From positions 754,577 to 818,576 of the forward strand of contig NMRA01000093.1 in assembly GCA_002633005.1 (NCBI GenBank): DNA of 64,000 nucleotides, written 5' to 3'. A program made the position numbers and the translations under genes. This DNA comes from Phoronis australis. Taxonomy: Eukaryota > Phoronida > Phoronidae. The notes beneath the pieces were generated by a model. It had not been told where the DNA came from and ran no database searches. It worked only from the letters and a program-made list of their open reading frames with translations. The first letter of the stretch is position 1; every line of letters starts with the position of its first letter. Shown here one piece after another: positions 24,527 to 37,500 of this stretch.

Positions 24527-27500
24527 CTAACTCATCATATCATGCAAAGAATTACTGTTTGATGCACCAGAGGGCGCCTTGAGCGAATCGTTGACATCGC
24601 GGCGGAATATGGAGAGGTTCTGTGTGAATCTGAAGTGAAAAAATGGCATGTCCAAAGATAAATGAAGGAGTTGAAATCAGTTGTTTCACATGGGGTTCAT
24701 CACAATAACACATAAAACAAGGTCAACGTAAACCATTGAAATGTAGCAACGATTGCATGGTAAACAATACGGTTCTAAGGATGTTCGGTACCATTTGTTT
24801 CAAAATGGGAATGAGCCGTCATCTCCAAAATAGAAACCTATTTGCCAAATTTCATGAAAATCGTCGTGGAACTTAGCAGATGCAAAGGCCACCACAAAAA
24901 AGTATAAATTTTGTTAGGAAATTTATTCAACTTTCAGAAAATATATACTTTGTAGGGGTTAGAGCAAACAGAACTTAAGATATTTGCGCATAAGTACAAC
25001 CTGGTAAACAAGGTTCACAGTCACCTTAAAGTAACAGTGAGACTCCACAGGTCACCTGAGACTCCACAGGTCACCTGATGCACATTACCAAGAATGCAAG
25101 CAGAGCCTACAAGTAAATGTGTCAAGGACACTGAACAAAGAACAGCAGACGTACCTGTCCCTGTTCTTGCACAGTAGTGACATCTCTATTCCCTCCATGA
25201 GATTATCAAAGCACTGTGCCATACTCTGCTGTTTATCACCTGGTTGACTACTGACTATGTTCTCTCGCAGCTTCCTGAAGTGCTGCAAGTGAATGTATAA
25301 AATCAAACCCTATTTCATTACATAGCATTTGGAACCTATGAAAGCTGGGACCAATCTTTTGACATTTAATAACAATAACTTTGATTAAATGAGATTTGTA
25401 TCAAAGAAGGGATATTGCCAACTTATTCTAATGAGAATCACGATGTTATAAATAAGATTGGTGTGTGCGCTTGTGTGTTAGTGTATATGTCAAATAGTTG
25501 GGCATTCCTTCATATGTATTAGTTTGTGCGAGTTGTTATTAGCAACGAATAAAAAATGGTGCCTGTATAGCCACGACAAAGATCACCAATGGAAGTCTCA
25601 AACATACCTCACTTCAATCTCTACAAAGAACTGGAATCAATATTTTAACATTAGGATTTCAAAATTTTCAACAGACCAGAAACTTGGTACTGATCTATTT
25701 ACACTGAAAACAAAAATGAGCTAGCAACAGTTTCAAAATCTCCACGCACTATGTAATATGTAGGTACAAAGAACAACAACACAGTCAAAATACCTCCTCG
25801 TTGAGCAGAATTAAGCCCAGGAGAGGGCGAGACATGGACCACTGATTTCGACAGTCTTCAAACATGACTATGTTTAATACTGTAGATAACATCTGAAAAT
25901 ACAAATTTTGTAATAAACTATGAAAACAGGTCTTTCCTATTAGGGGAACTTTGGTGTACCGAAGCTTCGGCAAAACTTCACTTACCTTTCCCACTTAAAA
26001 GCGATATCGAAGTTATAGCTATGACAACAGACGACGCAGTTCATCTCTACTCTCAAATGAATATTGAGTAGTGAGTTCGAGGCTAACTGAAAATTGTTCT
26101 CTTGTTATTTACCAGAGTTTATGAAAATGGTCATTGTCATTCTTCATCAGATATGCTTTTACAATTTATTTACGTGTCTATTGAGAGCACGTTGGCTACC
26201 TTACAATAACAAAGAACACATTTGCAAGCCTCCCATTATAGTATATCGTTGCCATTACCTCTACCGATATCTTCGGCGACGCTTCGCTTGAGTGCTCCCT
26301 AATACCGAAGTTTTGGTGAGTACAGCAGTTTCTCTTTCAAATCCTACAATTTTAAGCGAAGTTTCGCTTGCGGATCAACTGCGCCGGAGATAACCTTTCC
26401 CACTTACCAAAACTTCGGTAAAAGCGAAGTTTCGCTTCGCAATCTATTGCGAAAGAGACTTTCCATAGCATCTGCATTCACAAAATGCCACAATGTTGAA
26501 CATCTTTACCAGGCACCAAGAAAAATTGAGCTTGCACATTAAACTATCACTAAAATGTTTTAGTGCATGCTGCTTATGTCGAGCTCTGGAAGCACTATAC
26601 TTTGCAAAATTACTTCTGTTTGATGCAAAAACAATTGCTAAAAATGTCACACTTGTATTATTCCAAGACTTAACATCGTGAATGTTAAAACCGAGATTTA
26701 AGTTATTTGGCAATGGCTGCACCACACAAATCATGCTGGAAGCAAAGTACAATGTATTGAAAGAAATTTGACAACTGAAAATGAAATTAGTCTTCGGCAC
26801 CATATAACAGCCCAAGCTGTTGAACTTTTACCATAATTAAAATAAAACCAGAAACCATATTATTAAGACTTAAACTTCGTCATACAGCCACAAACCTTCT
26901 TCAATAGTAAACATACAACACACAGCTCTTTAGCTAGGTGGCAGCACGAAGCATTCACCGTTTGTAATTAAACGTTACAGACTCAACACCATGCTTGACT
27001 AAGGCTGATCAGTTTAAGCAAAGTACCTGCTGTAGTATCTCCGGGTGTAGCTCCATGGTACGTAAGAACGCATCCCCGTCAGGACTGACAGCAGTTGGCT
27101 TCTTCCGTTTATTGGTCAGTCGCTTGAACAGGTACGTCACAATGTTGTCGAGGATTGCACAACAGCCTGTACACACCATTGTGTCTGCAAGCATGTCAAT
27201 CAAAGTAAACCAGGGGGGAGTGGAGAGCACACAAGGTACTGCCTTCTGATCAGAGGGAGTGGCACATCAGGCAAAACTTTCCGCCAAATCCTAACATGAG
27301 CCAAGATCAAAGATTACATAGGGTGGAAAGAAGTGAGTTTTAAGAGTATCATTGACTACTCTACAACAGTAGGATTATGATTCCATCGTGTCTGTAAATA
27401 TCCCATCAATATAAACAAGAGCAGTCAAAGAAATAAAAATTAAATCTGTTCACTTGGACTATGGCACTAACTAAAAATCCTTAAGCCTTTGGGATTACCT

Positions 27501-28477
27501 CGCTCCATGCTTGAGGAATGGTGGAATGATTTAGATTGGAGGAGCAGGTGGTGGTTTGCTCGTGTCCCACCATTCCAATCAGTCCACCCTTCCTCAGGAA
27601 GGAGCGGGATGCTCCCGTGGACTTCAGGCTGTTTAGTAATTATGGTAGTCCTGTAGAACAAATTTCATTTTTCTTTGATTATGAACTTTAAATTTAAATT
27701 TTAAGATAAACAAGAGTAAAGGCTGTAAGTGTGGTTCATTGCTGCAAGACATTCGTGAGACACTTCGCTTATGGAATGAAAATGGTGAATCTAATGCCGT
27801 AATTCAAAATTCCTGTCCCAATTACCAATCATTTCAGTGGTGAACATTTACCAAGTGTACACACAAAGTCCAAATTGAACTAATGAAACACTACAATAGA
27901 AAAGCATCATTTCATTCACCAAGTTAATGGTTACAGATTCTTACACATCACACCCATCCTGCTTGTGAAACAATATTCAAACATTACATACTGAACAGAT
28001 GAAGATTATGACAGGTGTACACTTACCTAAAGCAGAAAGACCTTCGGAGATAGTGGATAGTATGTAGAGAAAAACTTGTGGTTCTAAGTTGCTGATGAAC
28101 TGAATGTGGTCTTGAGCTAGACATTCTAGTAGGCTATAGTAGGTTTGGCTAAGCTTGAGGTAATCCTGAAATTCACATGCAACAGTTTTTAATAAATAAA
28201 AGGAAATGGAACAGCTGTGTACACTTTCCCTCATATCCTAAATGTTCGAAGAACAAGAACACAGATTTGTTAAATCTCCAACATACACAAATTTGTAGCA
28301 GGCAATAAAACTACGTGGATGAAGCTGTTACTTGTGGCACAAAGGATCTAATTGAACACTGAAAGACACCGCAGTCTCAGTAAAACACATTGAAATAGTG
28401 TTCACATAACTGCAAAATTTGTTCTTTTCAAAAAGCAATGGCGTAATTAATACTATTTTCTCAGTTGCCAGCAGGAT

Positions 28478-28514
<37 letters not shown>

Positions 28515-31500
28515 NNNNNNNNNNNNNNNNNNTGTGTGTGTGTGTGTCTATGTGTGTCTGTGTGCGTGCGTGTGTGCGTGCGTGTGTGTGTGTGCATGAT
28601 TGTGTGTCCTTCAGTAAATGCTGCTTTTTTCAGTAAATTTATAAAAATTGAAAAAAGAAAACAACAAAACATTAAAAATGTCTCTACATAATATCCCTTA
28701 AGCCTCCTGATCAACGGTGTAACTATTTATCACTTTTACAAGTTCGTTAAAACACCATTTCCTCCTTTAGGGCTATCCAAAACAAAACAACTCATAACTA
28801 AGCTACAAATTCCAACTAAAATCACCTCAAAATGATCCTGAACACAGTAGGACTTCATTTCCATTGCCAAAAAGCATGTCCACAGAACTTATGAATCAAC
28901 TCTTGATAAACACGGTATCTTACGTGCATGAAAGTAATTACATGACTGCATTTTCAAAAAATTGTGTTTAAACTTTTTCACAACGGTCACTGTTTTCAAC
29001 GAATGAGACTTTTTTCACAAAACTTTCAAATTCTGTTCTTTATTAACTTAACTACAAACGCACGTTTGGGGTAATCTTTTAAGATCTTTTTGCCTGAGAG
29101 CTTGGCTATCAAAAATATTTTTGTTTTCTTAAGGAATGTTGATGTCTACATTTTTGAAAGTGGAGTTCTTGGGCTAAAAGGTCTTTAGAATAAGATCCAA
29201 AACATGCCTTAGTAGCTAACAGAACAAGAAAACAGGATTTGCAAGTTTCACGTGATCAATTTCAGGTTTGTGGAAATTCCTAATGGACATCTGTGCAGTT
29301 TTTTTGCACATCATAAATTCCTGTGATCGTCAAGGACTTGAAAAAGTAAAAAAATTGAGGCAACGAATGTAGCCAATTACAGTAAGAGGAAAACGAAGGT
29401 ATGTTAAAGTGGAGCAGGTTAACTTACCAGCAGATCCTGCTGTGGAATGGAGAGAAGTAACTTGATAAACATCTGTAGTGAGTCATCTAGAGCTGTGTCA
29501 CCGTACAACTTGAATGTACCAAAGTTGACATAGTTCCCAGCCAGAGCCGCCCTAAGCATGTTAAAACACACGGACACACCCTTCAATGTGAGTGGGGTTA
29601 AGGAAATGATCTACTCTCAAAAATGTGACTGTTTTCATAAGCTCCTTTCACTCTAGACAGTAACACCGTCTGAACTGGGCCAGCATAGCTGACACAGACT
29701 GTGATCATCCCACAAGACTGCCATACGCCAGAACCTTTTAGGCATTTTGTTAAAAGTACATTTTGAGCATAGATGGACACCTTAGGAGGCTGTTGGTGTC
29801 TTTAATTCCTTCCAACTTGAACAAATACTTCAATAATTAACATTTCTTGACCAATAAGTTTCTTCATTTGTAAACGACATCATTTCCTCCAGGCACGAGA
29901 GGTGTGCCTCTGGCGGCCAGGTGTCAAGCAATGGTGAATTCTGACAGATCATCAACGTAGTGCGTGATGGGCTTAGGTCATGGAGGTCAACCTCGATGTG
30001 ATTTAAAAATTTACATGCTGATGTAATCTACTAACACTTTATAAAGGATATTTTAAGCGGTACAGGTGGTTCTTTGGTATGTCTTGTAGGCTGAGTATCC
30101 TTGAACCGTAGCCAACCACAATCTTACTGATCTCTCTGAACAGGAGAATACCACTGGGTGACGACACATCAAACAGCAACCGTTGAGATCTGTAACAGGG
30201 GAATTTTTCAAGTAAAGCACAGGTGAACGAAAGAACGAAACGTAAAGCCTTGACGTGAAATACGATACAGGGTGTTCTAGGTTTTCATTGTCCTCAAGAC
30301 ACAGGCGTTTCAAAGGTACTAAAAGTTGATGGTATCATTTAATAATGGGAGTATAAGAGAACACAGAATGCATAAGGGATACTGTGAAAATTTAAATGGA
30401 AGCCTTTAGTCAAGCGTAATGTTAAGCGATTAAAATTAAGGGTAACGAAAAGCCCACAAATAAGCCTCATATTAATTATCAAAACATCATTCATTACCCA
30501 GGAAGCAGTGCAACAGAATTCAAACATCTGCTTGGTTAAATTGGCAAATCTTTGCTAAGATTTTTGTCACCTTTTTTAAACATTTAATTCCAAAAACTAA
30601 ATATCAGCCTGAGTAACCAGTGTAATCTCGAATTCGATATTGGCCAGGGTTTAACATTTTCCAAAACTGAAACAGATACAAATTGTTACTGACAATTATT
30701 CAACCTTAAATGTTTTGGTGTTGTATGATGAAAGCAAGTAAAAAGTAATACATCACCTATTCTGAGCTAACTCAGCTACAAGCTTCAACACCGGGGTGGT
30801 GACGGCGGGGTCATGGTACCAGAGCTCAACGGCGCGCACAAGCACCGGTGTGTACGCCGGGTATATCCAGTCAAACAGCATCATGTAGCTAGCCTTGGTG
30901 TTGAAGGCGTAGGCCACACCGCGCAGGTCACGAGCAACTCCTATCAGTGATCGCTGAAATAACCATGGTGGAAATATATATAATTCTATGAAAGCTAAGC
31001 TGCTATGGTAACAACACAGGAATGAGGTGTAATGGCATCTTGTTATCTTAAATCGCAACACACCTTACATAATATACATCGTCATAGCAGACGCTTCGGG
31101 AGAGCACCGTGCACAACACCTAGCGTCGACAAACAGTAAATAAAATGGCGAGTTGTCATTGAAAGGCTCTCTACAGACCCTTTAATTTTTAGCAGGGAGT
31201 GTTGTTTCAATCTCATTCTAATGTAAATAACTCACAATGGCACAAAGTTTTCCTATTTTACAGGTGTTCACATATTTGAAGAGACAGAGTTCAAATTATT
31301 TTGTCAGATAGTCTTCGCCATCGTAGTGCCACAGTTCTATCAATAAAACTTTTTAAGGACCATTCACAATTATCACCACTTTTCCCGAGCATACAAACTG
31401 TACACTTTTCCCTTGCCCTTCCTCACCCAAAATGGGTACAGAAATGGCGATATTTCATAAGATCTATGTTTTTGAATCTGTTAAACTACAAATGTGGTTC

Positions 31501-34500
31501 AAAAATAAATACCAGAGGGCAGATGAGTACAGTGAAGTGGTATAAAAATAAACTAATAATATCAAACAATACTTTGTATACTTCATTTTCGCCTGGTTAT
31601 ATCTCGGCGATATTTTTGCTATGCGATATTTTTGCTATTAGTTGTTTCATCAGTTTTTACAATGTGAAAAAGTAATTAAAAAAGTCGACTTCAATCTGTC
31701 ATATGAGATCGCCACAGCATACGTTAGCAGCTAGCCACTCTGACCCCTCTCCTATCTTATGCGTACAGTCAGTATGTTCTTGAAAATAGCGATAACTGTA
31801 ACAGTCCCTTGTGGGAAAATTGACTTGACTAAAGTAGAACTTTCCAAATTTCCTACAATCAAAACTCATCGTCACTATTATACTGAAGGTCATGTCTGAC
31901 AACTTTTAACACTATTTAAGGCGAGAAACATTTTATACAAAAATTAGCACTTGCACGGATTCGAACTCTCACTGGCAGCCAAATGCTCTACCTCAAATCC
32001 CAAGTGGTAAATAGTGAAGTGTTTAAATTGTATTCAATTAACTGGTAATGTCACCAGCCTAGATTACAGCGAATGTCTGGCAGACAGGGGCGAGAACTGA
32101 CAATTTGTAATAAAATTACAAAAACACAACAGATGTTGTTGGCTTATAACTCTTACCAAAGTAAATAACTTAAAAAAAGTCTATCCCATCAAATAGTAAT
32201 CCAAAAACTGCATTTCTCAGCCATCAACCAACAATGTGCCATTAATAAAAAAACAACCTTTCAGTGTTAGGAGCTCAACAACCAAGCAATTGTGAATGTA
32301 CCATAGATGTTTCAGACAGTTTTTCACTTTATTGATAGATTTTAGTTTGTGACTGTCCCTACCTTACAGACATCTTCCTGGAACATGGACGTGCCAGCAC
32401 GTTGTAACATGTTGCCAATGGAGTCCAGAGAAGCTGAAAACAAAAACACCAAATTAAATATCAAGTATAACGCGGCAGAAGTCCCAATGTGAACTTTTTA
32501 CAATACATACAACATTCTCACACAATACAAACAAGTCAGCAAGAAACCCAAAAAGCCAATACAATGATTCACTGATAAGTGGCAACACTTTCAAAAAACT
32601 TTTGCTGACCACATTATTATACAACTAACCTGCAAACAGCTAACAATAACTGTTCACACGAGTGTGGCTTATCTAAGATGGACATCATGAACTGTTCATA
32701 GTACACCACTGTGCTACGGATATTTTGAGTCATTCACATTTAGGAATTGAACAAATAACAAGATTATGAACCATTCACATTCACACCACCAACCTGCAAT
32801 GGGCATCATGAACCGTTCAAACCTTTCCTCATCCTCGCCCAGTTCTACCATCAGTAAGCGGCCTAGTGCTGTGTAGAATGTAGTGCGACATCTCATGTCT
32901 GTAATCTGCGCACTGCCACTGTTGATACCCAGGAACGGAAAATGTTCACTCTACAAACAAACACAAGTTTGGACTTCATTAAAACACAAATTCCTGAAAA
33001 TACTAATAAAAAATTGTCTGTACCTCATCAGTAACATACAAAAATTGCCTGAAAATTCAATACACTCCTTCGGTGTAATAGTTTCGTTAAAAACTGCATT
33101 CCTAAGCTCGCATTAGACTTTTAAATGTATTAGTTCAATTTATTTAATAAATATCAAAGATCGTTTCCTGTAGCCATTTTGAAAAGTTTCTAGCCAAATA
33201 CTTCGCTGTTGATCTCATGGTCGATGAAATAAATGCCTTTTACAAGAAGACGTAGCATTACCTCTGTCCAACGATGAAAGTACAAAACCAGACTATTCTC
33301 CGTCTGGCAAACAGAAGTATTGTTTTCAGCACATATAACACTAACCTGCCACAGGTGGATTTTAGATATTTCAACAACACAAGTAACAATTGGATATGTG
33401 CCTAGAAATGGTATCTTGTGAGCATTTTTGGGCAAGTACTGTAGGACGGGCCTCCAATCCAACTAAGACTGCCTACACTTAAAAAGCCAATTTATCGAGT
33501 TTTCAATAACAATTCCTAATAACTGGTCTGCTCTTCACTGCCCAACATACTTTTAATTCGACCTGTGATAAGAATAAGCTGCGGCTAAAATTATAATTGT
33601 ACGTGGTCCAATACAAATGTTGGTGTTTTGATATCAAAAATCACAAACGGTGGTACATCAGCCTCTTCAGGGGCTTTCAATCATTCCAGACTTCCTCATA
33701 ACTTTGTAGGATCCCTCCTTCAGCAGGTACGAATACAAATAGTTTGACACAGAAATGAATGATCGATATGTGTCAAATGACAAAATGCAAAATTTCCCAG
33801 CATCCCCTGTCAAAGTTTAATGAAGCTCGGCTGTAAATTGCCCTACTGCTGGATAGATAATAAGATGATGTTGATTTGTCGATTTGTGATTCGCACAGAC
33901 AGGTGATAAAATGACATTATGTGGTGAATATAGAGAAGTGCCGAAATAAGATGACTGACTTTTGACTATGGGACAATGTTAACAGGTGCTAGTGGGTATA
34001 ACAATATTCCTACTATCATTACTTGTGTCTTGCCACATTATGCTAAACTGTGCATGTACTTAAACAGATAAGTAGCTAATTTACTTAATATTTACTAAAG
34101 CACATTTAGCTTGCCTCGTTTTCCTTTGGGAGCTGCTCAAAAGGAGTCTGCAATTTGCCGTTTTGACATTATCAAGGCACTTGCAGATAACAGAAACTAG
34201 GAACAAAAGATTTCTTGGATAAACATAATACCCAGTTACTGAATCAAAGTTTCTGAAGTAGTAGTAAACAAATGGAATCTTTGCAGGGCGACTGGTTACT
34301 ATTTTTACTATTTTTAGGAAGTAGAAATAAGATGCTGTTCAGCTTTGAATCACACTGACTGGGAGTCAACACAAAAGTCAAATTCTGAAATTAATTTTTA
34401 TTTACAAGTTACGAAGTGTTTGCCAAATTGGGAAAAAAATGTTTTCACAATTTGTGATTCAACTAATTTGTAATCCGTTGGACATTTTCATTTTGTACAA

Positions 34501-37500
34501 ATTCATGTTCTAGACAGAAACCCTATTTATAGGAAAATACCACTATTCAGTTTTTGGGCACCTAAATTAAGTATTTTACTGCACAAACCAAAACATGAGT
34601 TTAATCCTTTGAAGAAAATTATACGCAGACGAAAACCGTATTAATATTTCTGCCAACACTGCACCTATGAAGCAGCAGAGAGCTCAACAATGACTATACC
34701 GTGTGATGGTTCAGGACAAACTGTACAGCTTCCAACTTGATCAGTTTACGAACGCTACTGTATCCAACCGAAAGATCACCGAGGAACTGCAACGTCTTGT
34801 TAATGATTGGTTCACTGCGTGACCAATACTTCATGTTGGTGATTCTGAAATAGTGCAGTAACAGCCAATGCAGATTAGATTACAACACCCTTCAATCAGT
34901 TTTAGTTTCTTCCTTTCTACGCTCACTCCTATGAGATGGGTGGTTTGGAAGGTACAACACTTAAGTTTTACAATTTTCAAGTATCAGGGCATGCTGCTTT
35001 AAGATGCTAAACAACAATTTGTTTAAATTTGAAACCTTTTTGTGAGATTACAAACATTTAATGAAGGGTCCTGAAAGGGGTTATAAACTAAATTTCAATT
35101 TACATTTCAATGGTTTTAGACTACAAAAAAGATCTAGTTGATTCAATGAGGTGGACATTTTCACACAATTGCTGTTCAATTAGTCACAGAGGAATTGAAA
35201 ACTTTTCCATTTAATTGCAGTTCACCATTGCCCCCAGTGCCTTTTCTATCTCATTATAATAACTAACACACACAAAATGAAAACTCCTGCACACACTAAT
35301 TTAAAATTCCTAAATTAACATTCCAATTGCTCTTACATTTTTCCTAAAAACACACTTAGCACCATGGATTCGTCTGAAATTCCTAGAACCTCCGACAGTC
35401 TTCTGTACACCTGTCAATCATAAAAACCTGTTAAGTTAAGGCAATACAACAGACAACTATATCAATGCTTTGCAAAGCACTGATATGCACTCACAGTGCA
35501 CCACAAGCGGTGTGTGTTTAGTGGTGCTTATCAGTTTGATATAAGGATAAAGGAGACAACAATCTGACCACAAGAGGGAGCTGTAACAATTGAGAAAAAG
35601 CGCACTTTATACTTCACCTTTTAAAACAAACATAAAATCACATCAATAAATTTAAAAAATGAACATTTTTCAACATTTGCAACAGATACAAAGCACACTA
35701 AGCATCCAAAAATTACAGGTATTGTCTGTGTTTTTCATAAAGACCAATCATGACGTTTGCAGACACAAAAACAGACCCAAAATGATGTAACACACAGCAA
35801 CTGCTGGAATGCACTCAAAACTGGAAGCTGTCATCATGTCCAAAATGGAAGAGCCACCAGAGAGTGCTGCAGTGGTCAAATATGCCCAAATAAGGTGATT
35901 TGTACTGTTGCATTGCCGTCAAATACAAGAGTCAAGTTTTATTAAAGTCTCTTAATGTGTTCTCTAGGTATCCAGAAATGCTATTCCCCTCAAAAGTACT
36001 GAAAAGCGATTTGCTGAGACCAAAATGGTCAGTATGAGGAGATGAAGTCATCCAATCTACTTGAAAATTGTCAGGTGATGGCGCATTGTCACCACAGTTC
36101 TCTAGATTTCATTCAAAAATATTTTTCCAAAAAAAACTGAAAAGCCCCATCCACCCCCTAGCCCAGAGGAGGGACAGATTGAAAAGTGACATGCACTGCC
36201 CTAGTGATGCCCTGCAAGCTTGTGCCAAACTTCATCAAAATATGACCAGGGGTTTTAAAATATTAAGGGGACAACTGTACGGTCGGACAAAATGGTCACT
36301 AGGCAATACTGTAATAGACAAATCCACTTAGAAAATCAACAGGTGCCAGTACTTTGTCATTAAGCACATCTGTGTCCAGTATCATGGGCAATCTATTGCT
36401 CAGTTCTCTAAATAAAATCCAGAAATGGTCTTCCATCCCAAAAATACAAAAGGACCTTATGGAAATCAAAGAGGCCCTAGAGAATGGTGGAATTTGCTGA
36501 AAACTAAACAGGTTCCGGCACAATGCCATCACATATCTCTATCAAATTTTGTCGAATTCTGTCTATCAGTTCTCTAGAAATCAATCTGAAATACTCTCCC
36601 CCAAAAGTACAGATAAAAAAGTGACAAGCTAGCACATGTCATATTGCCAGAATACAGTTATCTACCTCTAAATGCTACACGACTAATCAGAGATAATATA
36701 GTACAAGAGAAAAACCAACCTTCGATGTCTTCTGAACCTGGTCACCAACATAAATTTTTCTGAACTGCTCAAAGAAACTTAACATAGCCAGGTCCAGCTT
36801 CTCACAGCCTTGCTGGGCTAACCTTGAGTCTATCAGGTTCATCAGTTGAAGCACTCTGTAAATAGATACGTCAGAGTCAGTGGGTTGGTGTCTAAGCACT
36901 GGACACATATTAGCTGTGAGGTTATGGGTCTAATGGCTTGACAATGCTGTTTGGATCTACACGTCTAAAAACCCCATTTCTGCATTAAAAACTAATGACG
37001 CCAAAAAGAACGTTAAGCAAAGTAGCGACTGATTCTCCATCTTTTATCTTATTTTTCATTTTTATTTGGATTTGAAAAATAACTGTGCAATTTGGAGCCT
37101 TTTTGTGAGATTACAAATGAACATTTAATGGTGGGTCGTGAGAGGGGTTATAAAATGAATTTCAATTTCCACTTCACAGGTCAAAGGAAGCAAATTGCAG
37201 AACAGTTGAAATCTAAAACATTCTACGCTACTACATGGCTTTCAATGGGGTTGTAGCAATTTTTTTTTGCTGTTTGAAAACAGTTGAGTCTCCATAAAAA
37301 GTTGTACACTGACAGTAAATTGAAAACATTTTTTAACAGTTTACCTGACCGTGAGTGTCATTTTGGTAGAGTGTATCACATACCTACACACCAGCTCACC
37401 ATCCATAGCGTCATGTTCATCTGTACTGGCAAATGACACTCGACCACCTATCACAGAGCCTATTATATACACTAGCCAAGTCAAGCGTCCTGGAAATAAC

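Noticed and set aside
28328-28714. Frames coding His-Thr or Cys-Val repeats
   Set aside because: They are translations of the (GT)n microsatellite and span the n gap.
31940-32000. tRNA gene
   Set aside because: Box-A-like and box-B-like words are present but no full cloverleaf can be drawn, and the segment is part of a dispersed repeat.
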